DNA from: Lonicera japonica
Taxonomy: Eukaryota > Streptophyta > Magnoliopsida > Dipsacales > Caprifoliaceae
Assembly: GCA_021464415.1 (NCBI GenBank)
Contig: CM038470.1
Location: 26,003,601 to 26,067,600, forward strand
Reading direction: 5' to 3'
Length of the DNA: 64,000 nt
Of the stretch, positions 25,601 through 37,064 are shown piece after piece; the stretch's first letter is position 1, and each line of letters starts with the position of its first letter. The position numbers and the translations under genes are program-made. Under the pieces are notes generated by a model. That model had not been told where the DNA came from and did no database searches. It saw only the letters and a program-made list of their open reading frames with translations.

Positions 25601-26761
25601 TCTAATGGATCTTTTTTCAAGATCTTGATGAGTAGTTTCAAATAATATTTTTTTCAATCATTTTTTAACTTTTTATGGAACAGGTCCGAAGTGTTTTGTG
25701 CTTGTTTATTAGATCAGAAATAGTCAAAATCAATTGTATTTTTTGTTTTTTTCATATATATATTTAGCAGTTTGTTTGTGCCAAAATTTGGAAAATAATT
25801 AATAAGTTTTCTATCTCACCAGTCTTCATTTACAATAGGTTTCAAAAATTTTTTATTATTTTTTGATTTTTTGGATTTAAAGTTATGGCGTTTTAAAAAA
25901 AAATTAGAAAACATGCCAACCAAACACAACATGTTTCACCAGTCTATTATACAAACAGAAAACATTGTTTTCTATTATGAGAATCAGACCTTGTTACAAC
26001 ATTTAAATATAACCCAAACACTTTCAGTTATGAGAAATTGAATTGTAAGTCTTCCTTTAAGAATTAAATCCATCTAAATAATACCTTTATTTCACCTCAA
26101 TACATTAAAGGGTTTCTTGTGCAATTTGTTTTGCCGATAAAAATACCCTGTTAATTTGAAAGGTCAATTTTATTATTATTAATCTTTTTTATTTTCTTTT
26201 CAACTCATGAATGGCCATCAACCCTTGTAAACTACCGCTGCAAAATTACCCACTATCGAAGTTTTGGCAATTATCAATGACATATTTAATTTCAAAACAA
26301 TTTTCTCACTTTAAGGCTTTGTTTGATAACAAGAAAAATGTTAAAAAAAAAATAATTTATTTAATTAAAAAGTTAGAAAAAAAAGTTGATACATGTAGTA
26401 AGATACTTTACATCTCACAAACTTCCTTTTTAATCTGTTGTGAAAAACTTCTTCTTTACCTTCCAAACAATTTTTTTAAGTTGGGCAAATGGCATGGGAT
26501 TTCTGTGAAAGTTAAACTTATGTGCAACGCGAACAAAATGGTTAGGTGGAGGAACACATCTTGATCTCATATGACATCTCTAATTCTCTATTATATTAAA
26601 ATAGATGCTGCCTATCGGGTTATGAATTTAATTTTAGCTTAAAATAGTATACACTTTATGAATTCACGCAGTGGGGAATCGAATTTGAAACCGTGCGCCA
26701 ACCCACACAGTTCTAAGTTCGTCTTTACTGTTGTGGCAATCCCTTGGGTTGTATACACTTT
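22668..26761. other. Unit B upstream and body, no gene seen
   Basis: It contains the leader exon of copy B (donor AAG|GTAATG near 22760), a TTTCGCTTTTCACTTAAAC promoter-region match to A, and blocks matching 5100-6900. Unit-specific insertions lie at about 23055-23360, 23525-23840 and 24590-24825; their ends were not resolved. At 26004-26012 the unoccupied target TAAATATAA of the large composite insertion of unit C is preserved. Confidence 0.6.
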
Positions 26762-27000
26762 GGCCTCATTTGATTAAGGTATTAGGTTCAGTGGGATTAA
26801 TAATACCAGTATTAATAGTATTGGACTATTAATTATAGTATTAATTTAATACCAATACCCTGTTTGATTCATTCAGTATTAATACTCGGATATCTTATGC
26901 TGATGTTAATACCATGTTTAGTTCTGTAACTCGTATACGAGATTATATTTTGGAATAACAAAAAAATTATTATTATTATTATTATTTTGGAATATCATGT

Positions 27001-27067
<67 letters not shown>

Positions 27068-27318
27068 GTGGTGGTGGTGGTGGCATTTTAAAAAATATTA
27101 TAATAGTAATGGCATTTTTGAAAATATATGGTTCTTTTTTCTTAATCCCGGATAAATAATACCACACCCCCTGGTATTAAATTATACCACAAAGAGTGGT
27201 ATTAAGTTAGTCCCGGTATTAGTAATCCTCGCACATTTGTGCAAACCAAAAAAATTATTATAAAAAAAGTGGTATTAATAATCACATCCTACTTTTAATA
27301 CCCGAATCAAACAAGACC
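26762..27318. mobile_element. MITE with GGCCTCATTTGATT termini
   Basis: GGCCTCATTTGATT at the left and AATCAAACAAGACC at the right are inverted copies with two mismatches, flanked by TTT on both sides. Unit A at about 7107 shows the uninterrupted CTTTAC target. A 3-bp duplication and GGCC..GTTTG-like ends suggest a PIF/Harbinger-type MITE, though TTT is not the usual TWA. It contains the AAT microsatellite. Confidence 0.65.
27001..27083. repeat. (AAT)n then (GGT)n microsatellite
   Basis: About 21 AAT/TAA units run from 27001 to about 27065. Six or so GGT units follow directly, and a shorter ATT run on the other side (about 26967-26987) forms an inverted partner. Confidence 0.9.
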
Positions 27319-28510
27319 TTTACGTATTATTGTGCTAAATAACATTTATTAATTAGTTTTTATTTTAATTTAGATATTTGTGTATATAAAAAAAATGTAT
27401 ATACATGCATTATGAGTGCATAATTGTCTAGTTAAAAAGTTTTTTTCTTTTTTATAAAGATGTAGATTTTACGTAAAGAAAAAAATTAAAAATGAGATAC
27501 GAAACTTATAGCTAAGTACTTGAGCTCAAACTGCATGCATTTTTTAACTAGGTCTACCAGTTTAAAAAATATTTTGTAATAGGTTTATTTTGTTTTTATT
27601 ATTATTATGAAAAATGTGATTTTATATATATTTAGATGCAATATGACTAAATTATCCTTTGTAAGAGAAAGAAATTGTGCGATTTGTTACATTTCTGATG
27701 TTTACGTATATGGTTGACTTTTCTACTATTATTTTAGTTTTCATTCAATCTTAATAGTTAGTACTGTGGTATTGATATGTGGCAGTTTGTTTGTATTAAA
27801 ATGTAGCAAATAGTTAATAAGTTTATCTCAAGTCTTCATTTACTATGCAAATAAAAAACTTTGTTTTGTTTTCTCCATGAAAATCAAACTCTTTCACAAC
27901 TATTAAATGTAATCCAAACACTTTCTGTTATGCGAAAAATGAATTGTAAGCCTCCATTTCACAATTAAATCCAATTAAATGATACCTTTATTTCACCTCA
28001 ATGCATGAAGGGTTTCTTGCGCAATGTATTTTGCCTATAAGAATACCTTTTAATGTTTGTCCTACATTAAAAAAAAACACCCTGTTAATTTGAAAGATTA
28101 ACTTTATTTTTATTAAACTTCTTTATTTTCTTCTCGATTTATAAATGGTTGTCAAGCCTCACAAACTATCACTGTAAATTAATTACCCATTGTCGAAGTT
28201 CTGGCAATCACCAATGAAATACTTAAAAACAATTTTCTTTCTTTAAGGCTCTATTTAATAATAACATGGAAAATCTTAGAAAAAACAATTGATTTGAATA
28301 AGAAGTTGAAAAATAAATTGATAAGATGCTTCCCGTTACATAATCTTCATTTTGTATCTTTTGTGAAAAATTCTCCCTTACCTTCAAAGAATTTTTTTCC
28401 AGGAAAAAAAGGTAATTAAAAAGTAAGAGGAGATATCACTACATATCTCAACTTATTCTACAATCACACAAATTATTTATTATTTATATCATTTTTCATA
28501 TTAACACATA
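27319..28510. other. Distal unit B followed by a second partial copy of its middle
   Basis: The part 27400-27780 matches 10440-10810. At about 27783 (GGCAGTTTGTTTGT) the sequence jumps back and repeats material like 25765-26450 up to about 28500. This is consistent with unequal exchange inside the repeat. No gene is present. Confidence 0.6.
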
Positions 28511-28619
28511 ATTCAAAAGCTTTGCGTGCACACACATTGGATCTAGTTGCACATAAAATTACGAACAAACCAAAAGGGTATTTTTATTTAACATAAATAA
28601 CTAATATATCATACATGAT

Positions 28620-29235
28620 ACACCTCTCTCTCTTACAAACCCATCTTACAAATATCACAAACCGATCTTTCGAGCTAAATTCCAAGCACCGTTATATTTT
28701 GCCATTAGAATTTCCAAGCACAATATATCAATACAAGTTTGAAAGTGATTAATGAAAGAACAATCTTGGCATGTCACTTGGACTATGCTGTATATGAAAT
28801 TCAATTCCGAGTTCAGTTCCAACTTTATGAATATTAATTCAAGTATGAAACAATATTCAAGAAGCATGCAATTAAACATCAATATAAGCAACCCAACCCA
28901 AATGAAAAAGAATCCAAGGCTTGCAAAAAATCAACCCTGAAATCCACACCAATAATAAAGTTTGGAAAAAAAAATGCTTTAACCGGAACAAGGCTTGCAA
29001 ATTTACCCAAGTCAAAATATAGAAAAAAAAATTAAAAAAAATCGAAAGATGGGTTTGTGAGATTTGTAAGATTGTGCTTGTGAAAGTCCAACGGCAAAAT
29101 AGTGCTTAGAATTTTGCTCAAAAGATGGTGCTTGAAATTTTGATAGAAAGACGGGTTTGCTGGAAATTTCAATGGCAAATTGTGAAATTTGTAAGAGAGA
29201 AGAGTAATGTTTTTTTTTCTAGTGAGAGAGATGGC
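28620..29235. repeat. Imperfect inverted repeat flanking a 300-bp core
   Basis: CTCTCTTACAAACCCATCTT at the left and its inverse forms near 29050 and 29190 define arms built from repeated CTTACAAATTTCACAA and AATTTCAAGCAC-type modules. A GA microsatellite (about 29238-29260) follows. It is probably an old foldback or MITE-like element. The frames inside show no recognisable protein. Confidence 0.45.
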
Positions 29236-29374
29236 CGAGAGAGAGAGAGAGAGAGAGTGTAATTTAGTTTTTTTTTTGGGGACGTAAACTAGTCAACAGG
29301 CAAAAAACAGTGGCCCCCGCAAAAAGCAAAAAAATCGTGCAAATTGGTTTTCTGTAGTTCGCATTCGAGCGGTA

Positions 29375-29409
<35 letters not shown>

Positions 29410-29838
29410 CAACCTTAGATTTATCCGGAATATTCTTTGAATTGAGAGTTCACTATTTTATTTTAGAATGTCCAAAAATAGTAGTCTAGTTTCCTTTCGG
29501 ACGTATCAACATAGCAAACTTGTAAACAAGTATTAATATTAACTACTGATTATGTTGAAATAAGTGTATCCTTAAAAAAACGTAAAAGTAAAACATCAAC
29601 TGGTTTTGGATAGATGCATACTATAAACTAATTTGAAAAATAAAATTTTCATAATCACTAATACACGCAGTTCACAAAGCATTTGTGTGAGAACATTTAG
29701 TAACAATCCTACTACATCTCAATGAGTGCATAATGCACATATCGGATAAATTAAACTACAAAACAATGACTCATTTCTTGTACCACATATATCCTTTTGC
29801 ACATACTTTATTCTATATGTAGTGGAAGTACATATCCA
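29236..29838. other. Start of unit C, with a TA microsatellite
   Basis: The GTGGCCCCCGCAAAAAGC stretch near 29310 is the empty site of the hAT MITE at 26-662. A (TA)n run is at about 29379-29404. No gene is present. Confidence 0.7.
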
Positions 29839-30554
29839 TCACCTTGAACCCTTGATCTGCGACCTGATCGTTTGCCTCAAGGGTCCAATCCAGTTGTCCG
29901 ATTCTACAACCTCATTCATCACTCTCCTCTTGAACCATTGGAAAATCACAGCCGTGGAAGGCAACACGTAGATCAGATACAACACTGGCTGAGCCGAGTC
30001 AGGGACCAAAATTAACGTTAGAGAGGCCACCAAAACGGACCCAATGAATTTGACAACATGACTAACAACATGCATTAGCTAACCGAGGGGAGGAGGGGGG
30101 AGAAGGGCCACAGAAACCTCACCCAAGCATCGCGGGCCAATTTGTAATTCACATATACTTGTAGAATTCACAGTTACTATTAGTGCAATTAGCATAACAG
30201 ACACGGACTTGACTAACCTCACAGCATGACTAACGTTGCTAGCATAACTGGGAGGGAGACGGGCCCATGGGAACCTCCGCTGAGCTTCGTGGGCCAACCC
30301 GTACATGAGTAGACTCGTAATGGCAAACCATATGGTTCTTGGGTGCTTATTAAATGGTGTATCTGACTTCCCTTGGTACATGAGCTGCAAGAACTGGAGG
30401 AGCGAAGAAACAATGAAAGCATAGTTGGCATGGCGGCAAGCCTATGTACGCTGTTCTTGTTGGAAATAATACCTCATGCTGATGAAGGTGACATTTAGTT
30501 GGGCCAAGGTGCATGTCCATGGATGTGGGGGGAAACAACATCAATTTAGTTAAC
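29839..30554 (-). pseudogene. Copy C of the triplicated membrane-type protein gene, disrupted
   Basis: Exon 2 (30554-30228) keeps long stretches of family sequence, such as QLMYQGKSDTPFNKHPRT and SLLMYGLAHEAQRRFPWARL, but the start is out of frame with the rest. The exon 3 acceptor AG is changed to AA (GTCAA at about 30052). A few extra bases near 29852 shift the C-terminal frame so that it ends IKGSR instead of the DRYTLPRY tail. The leader exon donor AAG|GTAATG is at about 30640. The copia element at 30723 has inserted just upstream of the leader and probably cut it from its promoter. Confidence 0.65.
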
Positions 30555-30722
30555 CTGAAGAAAATAGATTAGACTGAGTTAATATATGCATATATACATA
30601 TGCATGTGTGTGCATGTTTGACATTGTGCAGAGAGTCATTACCTTTATAGAAGAGATATAGGAGTTGAAATGCTCTTGTGCGTGTTTGTACGAGGATGAT
30701 GGGATTGTTGAGTTTTTAAGGG

Positions 30723-30954
30723 TGTTAAAAATATAAAAGAGAAGAGAGATATTAGAGAAACCTAGTATTTTCTTGAATGAATAAAACAATACAATGAGAC
30801 CCTTTATATAGGGGTATACAGGAGTATAATTAAGGTAAATGAAAAACCCTAATTTTCTATACCATAATTACAAGATTGAGATCACTCAATTATGGTAAGC
30901 TAAATATGGAAGTCAACTATAGAATATTCTACATTATTTTACAATATTCTAACA
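30723..30954 (-). repeat. 3' LTR of the copia element
   Basis: 232 bp running from TGTTAAAAATAT to ATTCTAACA on the plus strand. The adjacent TCCCCCC (30955-30961) reads as a GGGGGGA polypurine tract next to the LTR on the minus strand. Confidence 0.95.
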
Positions 30955-30998
30955 TCCCCCCACAAACTCAAGTTGGTAAATGGGAGGTCAACTTGAGT

Positions 30999-31598
30999 TT
31001 AGAAAGCAGTCTGAAAGCGACCTGGCGGATGAACTTTAGTGAATATGTCGGTGGGTTGATCTATGGATGGGATGGAAATGAGACGAATGGTGTTGCTAGA
31101 CACATGCTGGCGAATGAAGTGACAGTCAATCTCAATATGCTTCGTTCGTTCATGAAAAACATTATTGTGAGCAATCTGAATAGCACTTTGATTATCACAG
31201 CCAATGACAGTTAAAAGATGTTGAGAAATTCCCATGACCAAGAAGAGCCAACGGAGCCATACGATATCTTGAGTGGTGTCAGTAAGAGCACGATACTCTG
31301 CTTTTGTACTTGAACGGGAAATTAATGATTGTTTCTTGCTACGCCAAGATATGAGTGAATCGCCCAAGAAAATGCAGTAACCAGTAGTTGACCGTCTGTC
31401 AGTTGGATCACCGGCCAAGTTAGAATCAAAATGTAAATGAAAACTAAAGACCGTGAAATATTGTCCCTTTGATATATCTAAAAATGCGAAGAACAGCAGT
31501 ATAATAAGTGGATCGTGGAGTAGACATAAACTGACTAATGATATGAACGGCATGGGCAATGTCCGGATGAGTGATGGTGAGATAGAACATGATGCCAA
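30999..31598 (-). pseudogene. Copia RNase H domain remnant
   Basis: It carries the copia RNase H region: GDPTDRRSTTGYCIFLGDSL, SWRSKKQ, STKAEYRAL, CDNQSAIQIAHN and HERTKHIEIDCHFIR. The TKAEYRAL motif holds the expected Glu and CDNQSA the expected Asp. It stays open for 199 codons but is out of register with the RT upstream. The C-terminus (PTDIFTKVHPPGRFQ) is near the natural end of copia Pol. Confidence 0.9.
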
Positions 31599-31809
31599 CT
31601 ATTTGTCAATACAAAGTGGCATCACTAAGAGGAGTATCATCAAAAAGGGTAAGTCTGGTATTTGGTTCCAATAGAGTAGGCTCAGTTTTGCAGTCGGTGA
31701 GACCTGTGCAAGCAAGAATATCAGAAGCATACTTATCTTGTGAGAGATAGTAACCAGCAGAGTCAGATAACACTTCAAGTCCCAAAAAATAATTTAGACG
31801 GCTGAGAGA

Positions 31810-32400
31810 TTATTTGAGTTCAGAAATACCACTAGTATCATCTCCAGTAATAATCATGTCATCTACATAAAGAACCAAAAGTGTAATACCAGTAGCCCTC
31901 TTTCTGATGAAGAGCCCATCGTCATGAACACTAGAGGTGAAGCCCTGTGTTTGAATGGTAGAGCTAAACTTTTCAAACCAAGCACAAGGGGCTTGTTTGA
32001 GACCATATAAGGCACGGCGGAGCTTGCACACTTGAGATGATGAGTGAAGGAACCCTGGAGGAGGTTTCATATAAACTTCTTCTGAAAGATCACCATTTAG
32101 GAAAGCATTCTTTACATCTATCTAAAAAAGTTCCCATTTTCGAATAGCAGCAACAGCGCGAAGACTTCGGACAAAAGTTAAACGGGCAATAGGGGCAAAA
32201 GTTTCCTTATAATTAATGTCATATTCCTGATTAAAACCTTTTGCAACAAGTAAGGCATTGTATCGATCGATGGATCCATCTGATTTGGTTTTAATTTTGT
32301 AAACCCATTTACATTCAACTGCTGTCTTCCCTGGGGGAAGGGTAACAATTCCCAAGTCAGAGCTTTTTCTAAGGCCTATAATTCCTCAGACATTGCTTGC
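31810..32400 (-). pseudogene. Copia reverse transcriptase remnant
   Basis: The N-terminal half at 32122-32355 carries ECKWVYKIKTKSDGSIDRYNA and the KGFNQEYDINYKETFAPIAR motif. The second half at 31810-32070 carries PPGFLHSSSQVCKLRRALYG, LKQAP and the active-site LYVDDMIITG. The YVDD motif is intact, but stops separate the two halves from each other and from RNase H. Confidence 0.9.
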
Positions 32401-32979
32401 TGCCATAATGGGTTAGAACTAGCCTATTTATAAAAAGAAGGTGTATGCTGAAAGAAAATAGTGGAATAACAGTGGTAGTCACGAAGATGATAAGGAAGTT
32501 GTCTTACCCGTGTGGACTGACGAGGAGTGGATTGTCTAGTCGGATCGTTGGATGAGTCAATGTTATGAGGATAGTCCGCTGTAGGCCCATGAGATGGATT
32601 GGGCAATGAACTAAATTCAGGGGTTGGGGAGGTAGATTCAGCGGGGAAGGGAATCTCACTATATAGGATGGAGTCAGGAGGTGCCGTTCCAGGTGTGGGC
32701 GGAATAGATGTGTTGAGAGGATAGAGATCGCCAGTGGAGCTAGTGAAGAAAGGGATATCGGTATTATTGGAAACTTAAAATTTGGAAATTGATGAGAACA
32801 TTTTGTGTTCCCAAAATAGGACATGGTGAGACACACGAAGTCGTTTTAAAATAGGATCCCAACACCTATAGCCTTTATGTTCTATCCTATACCCTAGGAA
32901 ACAACATAGACGAGAACAAGGTTCGAGTTTAGAATGTTCATAAGGCTGGAGTAAGACAAAACATGCACACCCAACACTT

Positions 32980-33626
32980 TTAGAAGGTTATAGTTAGGTG
33001 CACTACCATACAACCTCTCATAGGGTGATTAATTTTGGAAGGCAAGAATAGGTTGGCGATTAATGGTGTAAACTGCAGTAAGAGCTGCTCCCTCCAGAAA
33101 CGTTCGAGACACCCATTGGATATAAGAAGAGTGCGAACAATGTCTAGAATATGACGGTATTTTCGTTCAAGATGACTGTTTTGTTGGGATGTACCAGGAC
33201 AAGAGTACTGATAAATCGTGCCTTGCTGATGTAAAAATTTTAAAAAATTATATTCTTTGTATTCCATGACATTATCAGCACGAAAAATTTTGATTGGTCG
33301 AGAAAACTGAGTTTGCATCATTTGAGCAAAATTGTAATATAGCTGTGATATTTTAGAACGATTTTTCATGAGAAATATCTATGTAAAGCGGGTGTAGTCA
33401 TCTATAAAAATAACAAAGTATTTTGATCCCCCCTAGTATCATGAGGAGAAGGTCCCCATACATCAGGATGAATAAGATCAAAAGGTGTAGAAAAAAGGGA
33501 ATTACTTTTATTAAAAGATAATGCGGGTTGTTTTTCAAGTTGACATGACAAACATGAAATGCATTCTGACTTAACAGTTCCTAATCGACCAGTAGAAACA
33601 AGAGTTCTAAGCCTAGCAACAGACAT
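32980..33626 (-). pseudogene. Copia integrase remnant
   Basis: The pre-integrase zinc region (CISCLSCQLEKQPALSF) precedes FDLIHPDVWGPSP, which includes the first catalytic Asp. After a break come FRADN (second Asp) and PGTSQQNSHLERK (catalytic Glu in the place of the usual NGVAERK). The frame changes at about 33400. Confidence 0.85.
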
Positions 33627-33631
33627 ATGAC

Positions 33632-34099
33632 CTAACCGAAAGTGCCAGAGTTCCAGTGATGAGGTGGGAAAATGGGAGCAGCAGCAAGAATAGAGGTGGG
33701 AACATCTGGTGGTGTGCGAAGGTGGATAACCTCAAACATGCGACCAATTTTACGGCCTATCCCAATAACATGTCCCGTCCGTGGATCCTGCACATGACAA
33801 CTAGAAGAAAAAAATAGAACAGTAAGGCTAAAATCACAGAGTTGTCCAACATATATGAGATTAATAGTCAATTTAGGTATGTGAAAAGTAGAGGGAAGAG
33901 ATAAAGTGGATGTGGATATAGGGCCAATGTGGGTGACATGTAATTGATATCCATCAGCAGTTTTAATTGGAGATGTGTGCGTAATAAAATTTTTGGAGAG
34001 AAAAATTATGGAATCAGAAGTCATATGACTGCAGCAGCCAAAATCAAAATACCAAGAATTATCTCGAATTACAAACATTGCGTTAGATAAACCAGACAA
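33632..34099 (-). pseudogene. Copia protease remnant
   Basis: WYFDFGCCSHMTSD corresponds to the family's WYLDSGASSHMT active site. The usual D-S-G has become D-F-G, so catalysis is unlikely. It continues into the gag-pre-integrase spacer (LRTPPDVPT). Confidence 0.8.
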
Positions 34100-34247
34100 A
34101 ACCTATTTTAACATGTCAGCAAGATCATTATTGGTGACGGATGTAGGTGGACTAATTAAGTGGCTGTAGATTGGAAGCGGCAGCAGTGACAGACTTGGTA
34201 TTAGTTTTTCTAGCAAGATTTTTGTAGCAATCAGAACCCCTAATGTT

Positions 34248-35030
34248 TTAGCCCATGCTTGTGATAGTTCTTGCACACTCATTTAGGACAATAAAGTAAT
34301 ATATGGGTTGTTTCATGGCAATAGGTGCAAGCATCGGATAATTTCTCGGATTTTGATCAGTAACTGCAAGTACTTCGTTCGAAGTCTGAGAGTTTGTATC
34401 AAGCCGAGTTTCTTCAAAATGGAGTGCGGTAACAACATCATCAAGGGTTGGTAAGGGATGGCAATGCAAAAGAGAGGCTCAGACAGTCTCAAACTTGTTA
34501 TGAAGGGCCATTAGAAGAGTCATTACTTACTACTAATCTCTGTAACTAAAGAATTTAGCAGCATTAGTGGAACATGACCAGAGTGATTCGGAAGAGGCTA
34601 ATTAATCCCAAAGGATTTACATTTCAGATAAAAATTCATCAATAGTTTGACTAGGTTATTGGCGTTTGGCATGGAGGGCAGTTAGCAGTTGGTACTGGTG
34701 AGCAAGATCCTTGGTGGTGTATCTAATTTTCAAAAAATCCCAAACTTTTTTTCCAGTGGAAAAGCGCCCAAATTGTTGATTGATGGTAGGAATTAAGGTA
34801 TTTCGGCACCAAGTGATAATATCACCATTTTTGGCAATTCAATCATCTTGCCTATTAGCAAAGTTTTCATTTGATTCGTCTTTCTTTTGGATTGGTTCGA
34901 TAACCTCTCCAGTAATAAGACGCCACACTTTACGGGCTTGAAGAAAACTAGGCATGGCTTGGGCCCAGTGGATATAGTTGGGCCCATTAAGGGTGATGGA
35001 AATAGGTCGAGAGATTTCAGTGCGTTCCAT
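34248..35030 (-). pseudogene. Copia gag remnant
   Basis: It begins MERTEISRPISITLNGPNYI, then HWAQAMPSFLQARKVWRLIT, the copia Gag N-terminal (UBN2-type) signature. Frames are lost after about 60 codons. A further Gag-like piece is at 34248-34469. Confidence 0.8.
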
Positions 35031-35709
35031 TAGCTTGGGCTAGAGGATGTTGGAGTATGTGGATGTGACTAGATAAGGTTGGAAGCTTCTTTTGGATAAG
35101 GATGCTAGAGGGGTTTTTTTTAGGGGTGAAATGGGAAAGACTAGAAAATTTGGGGGCAAATATGTGAAAATCAAAAACTGTTGGGGCCAAAATATAAATA
35201 ACAAAAATATTTGGGGGTCAATATATAAATAATACAAAACTTTGGCTTACGGATGGCGTGGCACTGACGTGGACTGGTCAACGCTGACGTGGGTAGGTGA
35301 CGTGGCTACTGACTGGATGAGATGACGTGGACTGGTCAATGTTGACGTGGACATGTGATATGGCTAAGGCGCGTGGTTTAAGGCAGGACGCGAACTAGAT
35401 TACACGCACCGCGTGTGAGGGCCCGTGCCAGATTATTTCGAGGTGGTTTTTGCGCACGTGGAATCGTCACTGTGAGACAATGATAATGGTGACGGTTAGG
35501 TGTGGATTGGGATAGGTTTGGATTTGGCAGTGGGTTTATACAGTTGTGGTACCGGAATAATTTATGTGTGTTTATGGATCTATATTTTTATTTTATTTTA
35601 TTTTTTTGCAGTGGATTTGGGATGATAAAGGTGATTCTAGGTGATTTACGTGTCTTTTTGGTGATGGTAGTAGGAAAACGAGCCGTGGAGTTGGTGAAGG
35701 ATTAAAAAC

Positions 35710-35721
35710 ACTCTGATACCA
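35710..35721 (-). other. tRNA-Met primer binding site of the copia element
   Basis: The minus strand reads TGGTATCAGAG directly after the 5' LTR, matching the 3' end of plant initiator tRNA-Met. Confidence 0.9.
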
Positions 35722-35953
35722 TGTTAGAAATATAAAAGAGAAGAGAGATATTAGAGAAATTGTGTATTTTCTTGAATGAATAAAACAATAAAATGATACC
35801 CTTTATATAGGGGTATACAGGAGTATAATTAAGGTAAATGGAAAACCCTAATTTTCTATACCATAATTACAAGATTGAGATCACTCAAATATAGTAAGCT
35901 AAATATGAAAGTCAACTATAGAATATTCTATATTATTTTAAAATATTCTAACA
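35722..35953 (-). repeat. 5' LTR of the copia element
   Basis: 232 bp, TGTTAGAAATAT to ATTCTAACA on the plus strand, followed by target duplication AAGGG. Confidence 0.95.
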
Positions 35954-36413
35954 AAGGGAAAGGAATGGGGGTATAATGGTAAAACTCTATGGAATAAAAT
36001 TGGTATCATTTGTGCGCATTTAAGGGTAAGAAAGGTGGGGTATAATGGTAAAACTCTATGAAACAAAATTGGTACCCTTTGTGCGCGTTTAAGGGGAAGA
36101 AAGGTGGGGTGTAATGGTAAAAGTTATGGAACAAAATTGGTATCCTTTGTGCGCTTTTAAGGGGAAGAAATGTGGGGTATAATGTAAAACTCTATGGAAA
36201 AAAATTGGTATCCTTTATGCACTTTTAAGGGGAAGAAAGGTAGGGTATAATGGTAAAACTCTATGGAATAAAATTGGTATCCTTTGTGCGCTTTTAAGGA
36301 GAAGAAAGGTGAAGAAATGTGGGGTATAGTGGTAATGGATTTTTATAAGGGAAAGGAAGGGGAACAAAAAATGGAATCCTGTATGAGTTTTTAAGGGAAT
36401 GGAGGGGCATAAT
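35954..36413 (+). repeat. Minisatellite of about 68-bp units
   Basis: Five consecutive similar units begin AAGGGGAAGAAAGGTGGGGT and end TTTGTGCGCTTTT. A shortened, degenerate sixth extends to about 36413. It lies upstream of gene copy C and is separated from it by the copia insertion. Confidence 0.9.
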
Positions 36414-36700
36414 TAGAAGGAATGGGGCATAATGGGGATGAAAAGGGGGTGTGTGTGTCGGGGGGGGGGGGGGGTAGCGAATGGGGAAGGGGAAAGGGAA
36501 AAGGAAAGGGAAAGGGGTTCTCTGTGTTTGCCGGTGACCCGGTTTGGCTCCGGAGGTTCAACGCGTTTTTTTCCACGGCAAATTTTCTGCTTTTCTCTCA
36601 CTTATACAGTTAAACCCCACAATCCATATAAATATTAAAATATTAGAAGAGTACACAGATTATCCGCAATAAATCTTGACTGTATAAATATATATTAAAT
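36414..36700. other. Unit C promoter-region segment with a 15-G tract
   Basis: G15 at 36460-36474 corresponds to the G37 tract of unit A. The segment 36580-36700 (TTCTGCTTTTCTCTCACTTA) matches the gene-upstream region of units A and B. It ends in the MULE target duplication TATATTAAAT. Confidence 0.7.
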
Positions 36701-36833
36701 CGGAGCGGATCTGAAGTGGACTTCCCTCACCTTATTCGTGAGGGACGGATAAAGAAAACCTGCTTCCAAACATGTCAATAGAGTCCCAATTAAAAAAAAT
36801 CGCTATTTTACTCCCACCGAAACGAACGCATCA
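36701..36833. repeat. Left terminal inverted repeat of the MULE
   Basis: It matches the inverse of 42431-42570 with few mismatches and a short indel. The frame running out of it at 36772 is not treated as a gene. Confidence 0.9.
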
Positions 36834-37064
36834 AATCTCTCTTCGAGCGTCGACCTTCTTCCCCTCCGTTCTTCACAGCAGCCGGCGAATCCTCCCCCAG
36901 AGACTCTTCCTTGGTGAACGTTCCCCATCGATTCCCTTCCTCTGTAGCAATCCATCTCCGCTATAAAATCAGAGCCCTAGATCCCCAATTCTTCTCTCCC
37001 TTTCTCTCAAAAATTGGAAGACTATGTAAAACTCCGCTATAATCTCTTTGAGCATTTTCAATTA

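Larger units (their letters stand above)
30723..35953 (-). mobile_element. Ty1/copia LTR retrotransposon, decayed
   Basis: Two 232-bp LTRs with TG..CA ends and a perfect 5-bp target duplication AAGGG (30718-30722 and 35954-35958) bound the element. On the minus strand the order after the 5' LTR is primer site, gag, protease, integrase, reverse transcriptase, RNase H, polypurine tract, 3' LTR. Integrase before RT is the copia order. Every domain is interrupted by stops or frameshifts. The LTRs differ at about a dozen positions, so the insertion is not recent. It landed at the edge of a minisatellite in the upstream region of gene copy C. Confidence 0.95.

Noticed and set aside
26211..26564. 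117-codon Lys/Phe/Leu-rich plus-strand frame
   Set aside because: It is interrupted in the matching parts of units A and C (near 6780 and 60780), so it is not conserved.
36772..36966. 64-codon frame in the left MULE terminal repeat
   Set aside because: Most of it is terminal inverted repeat and leader sequence. No homologue-like motif is present.
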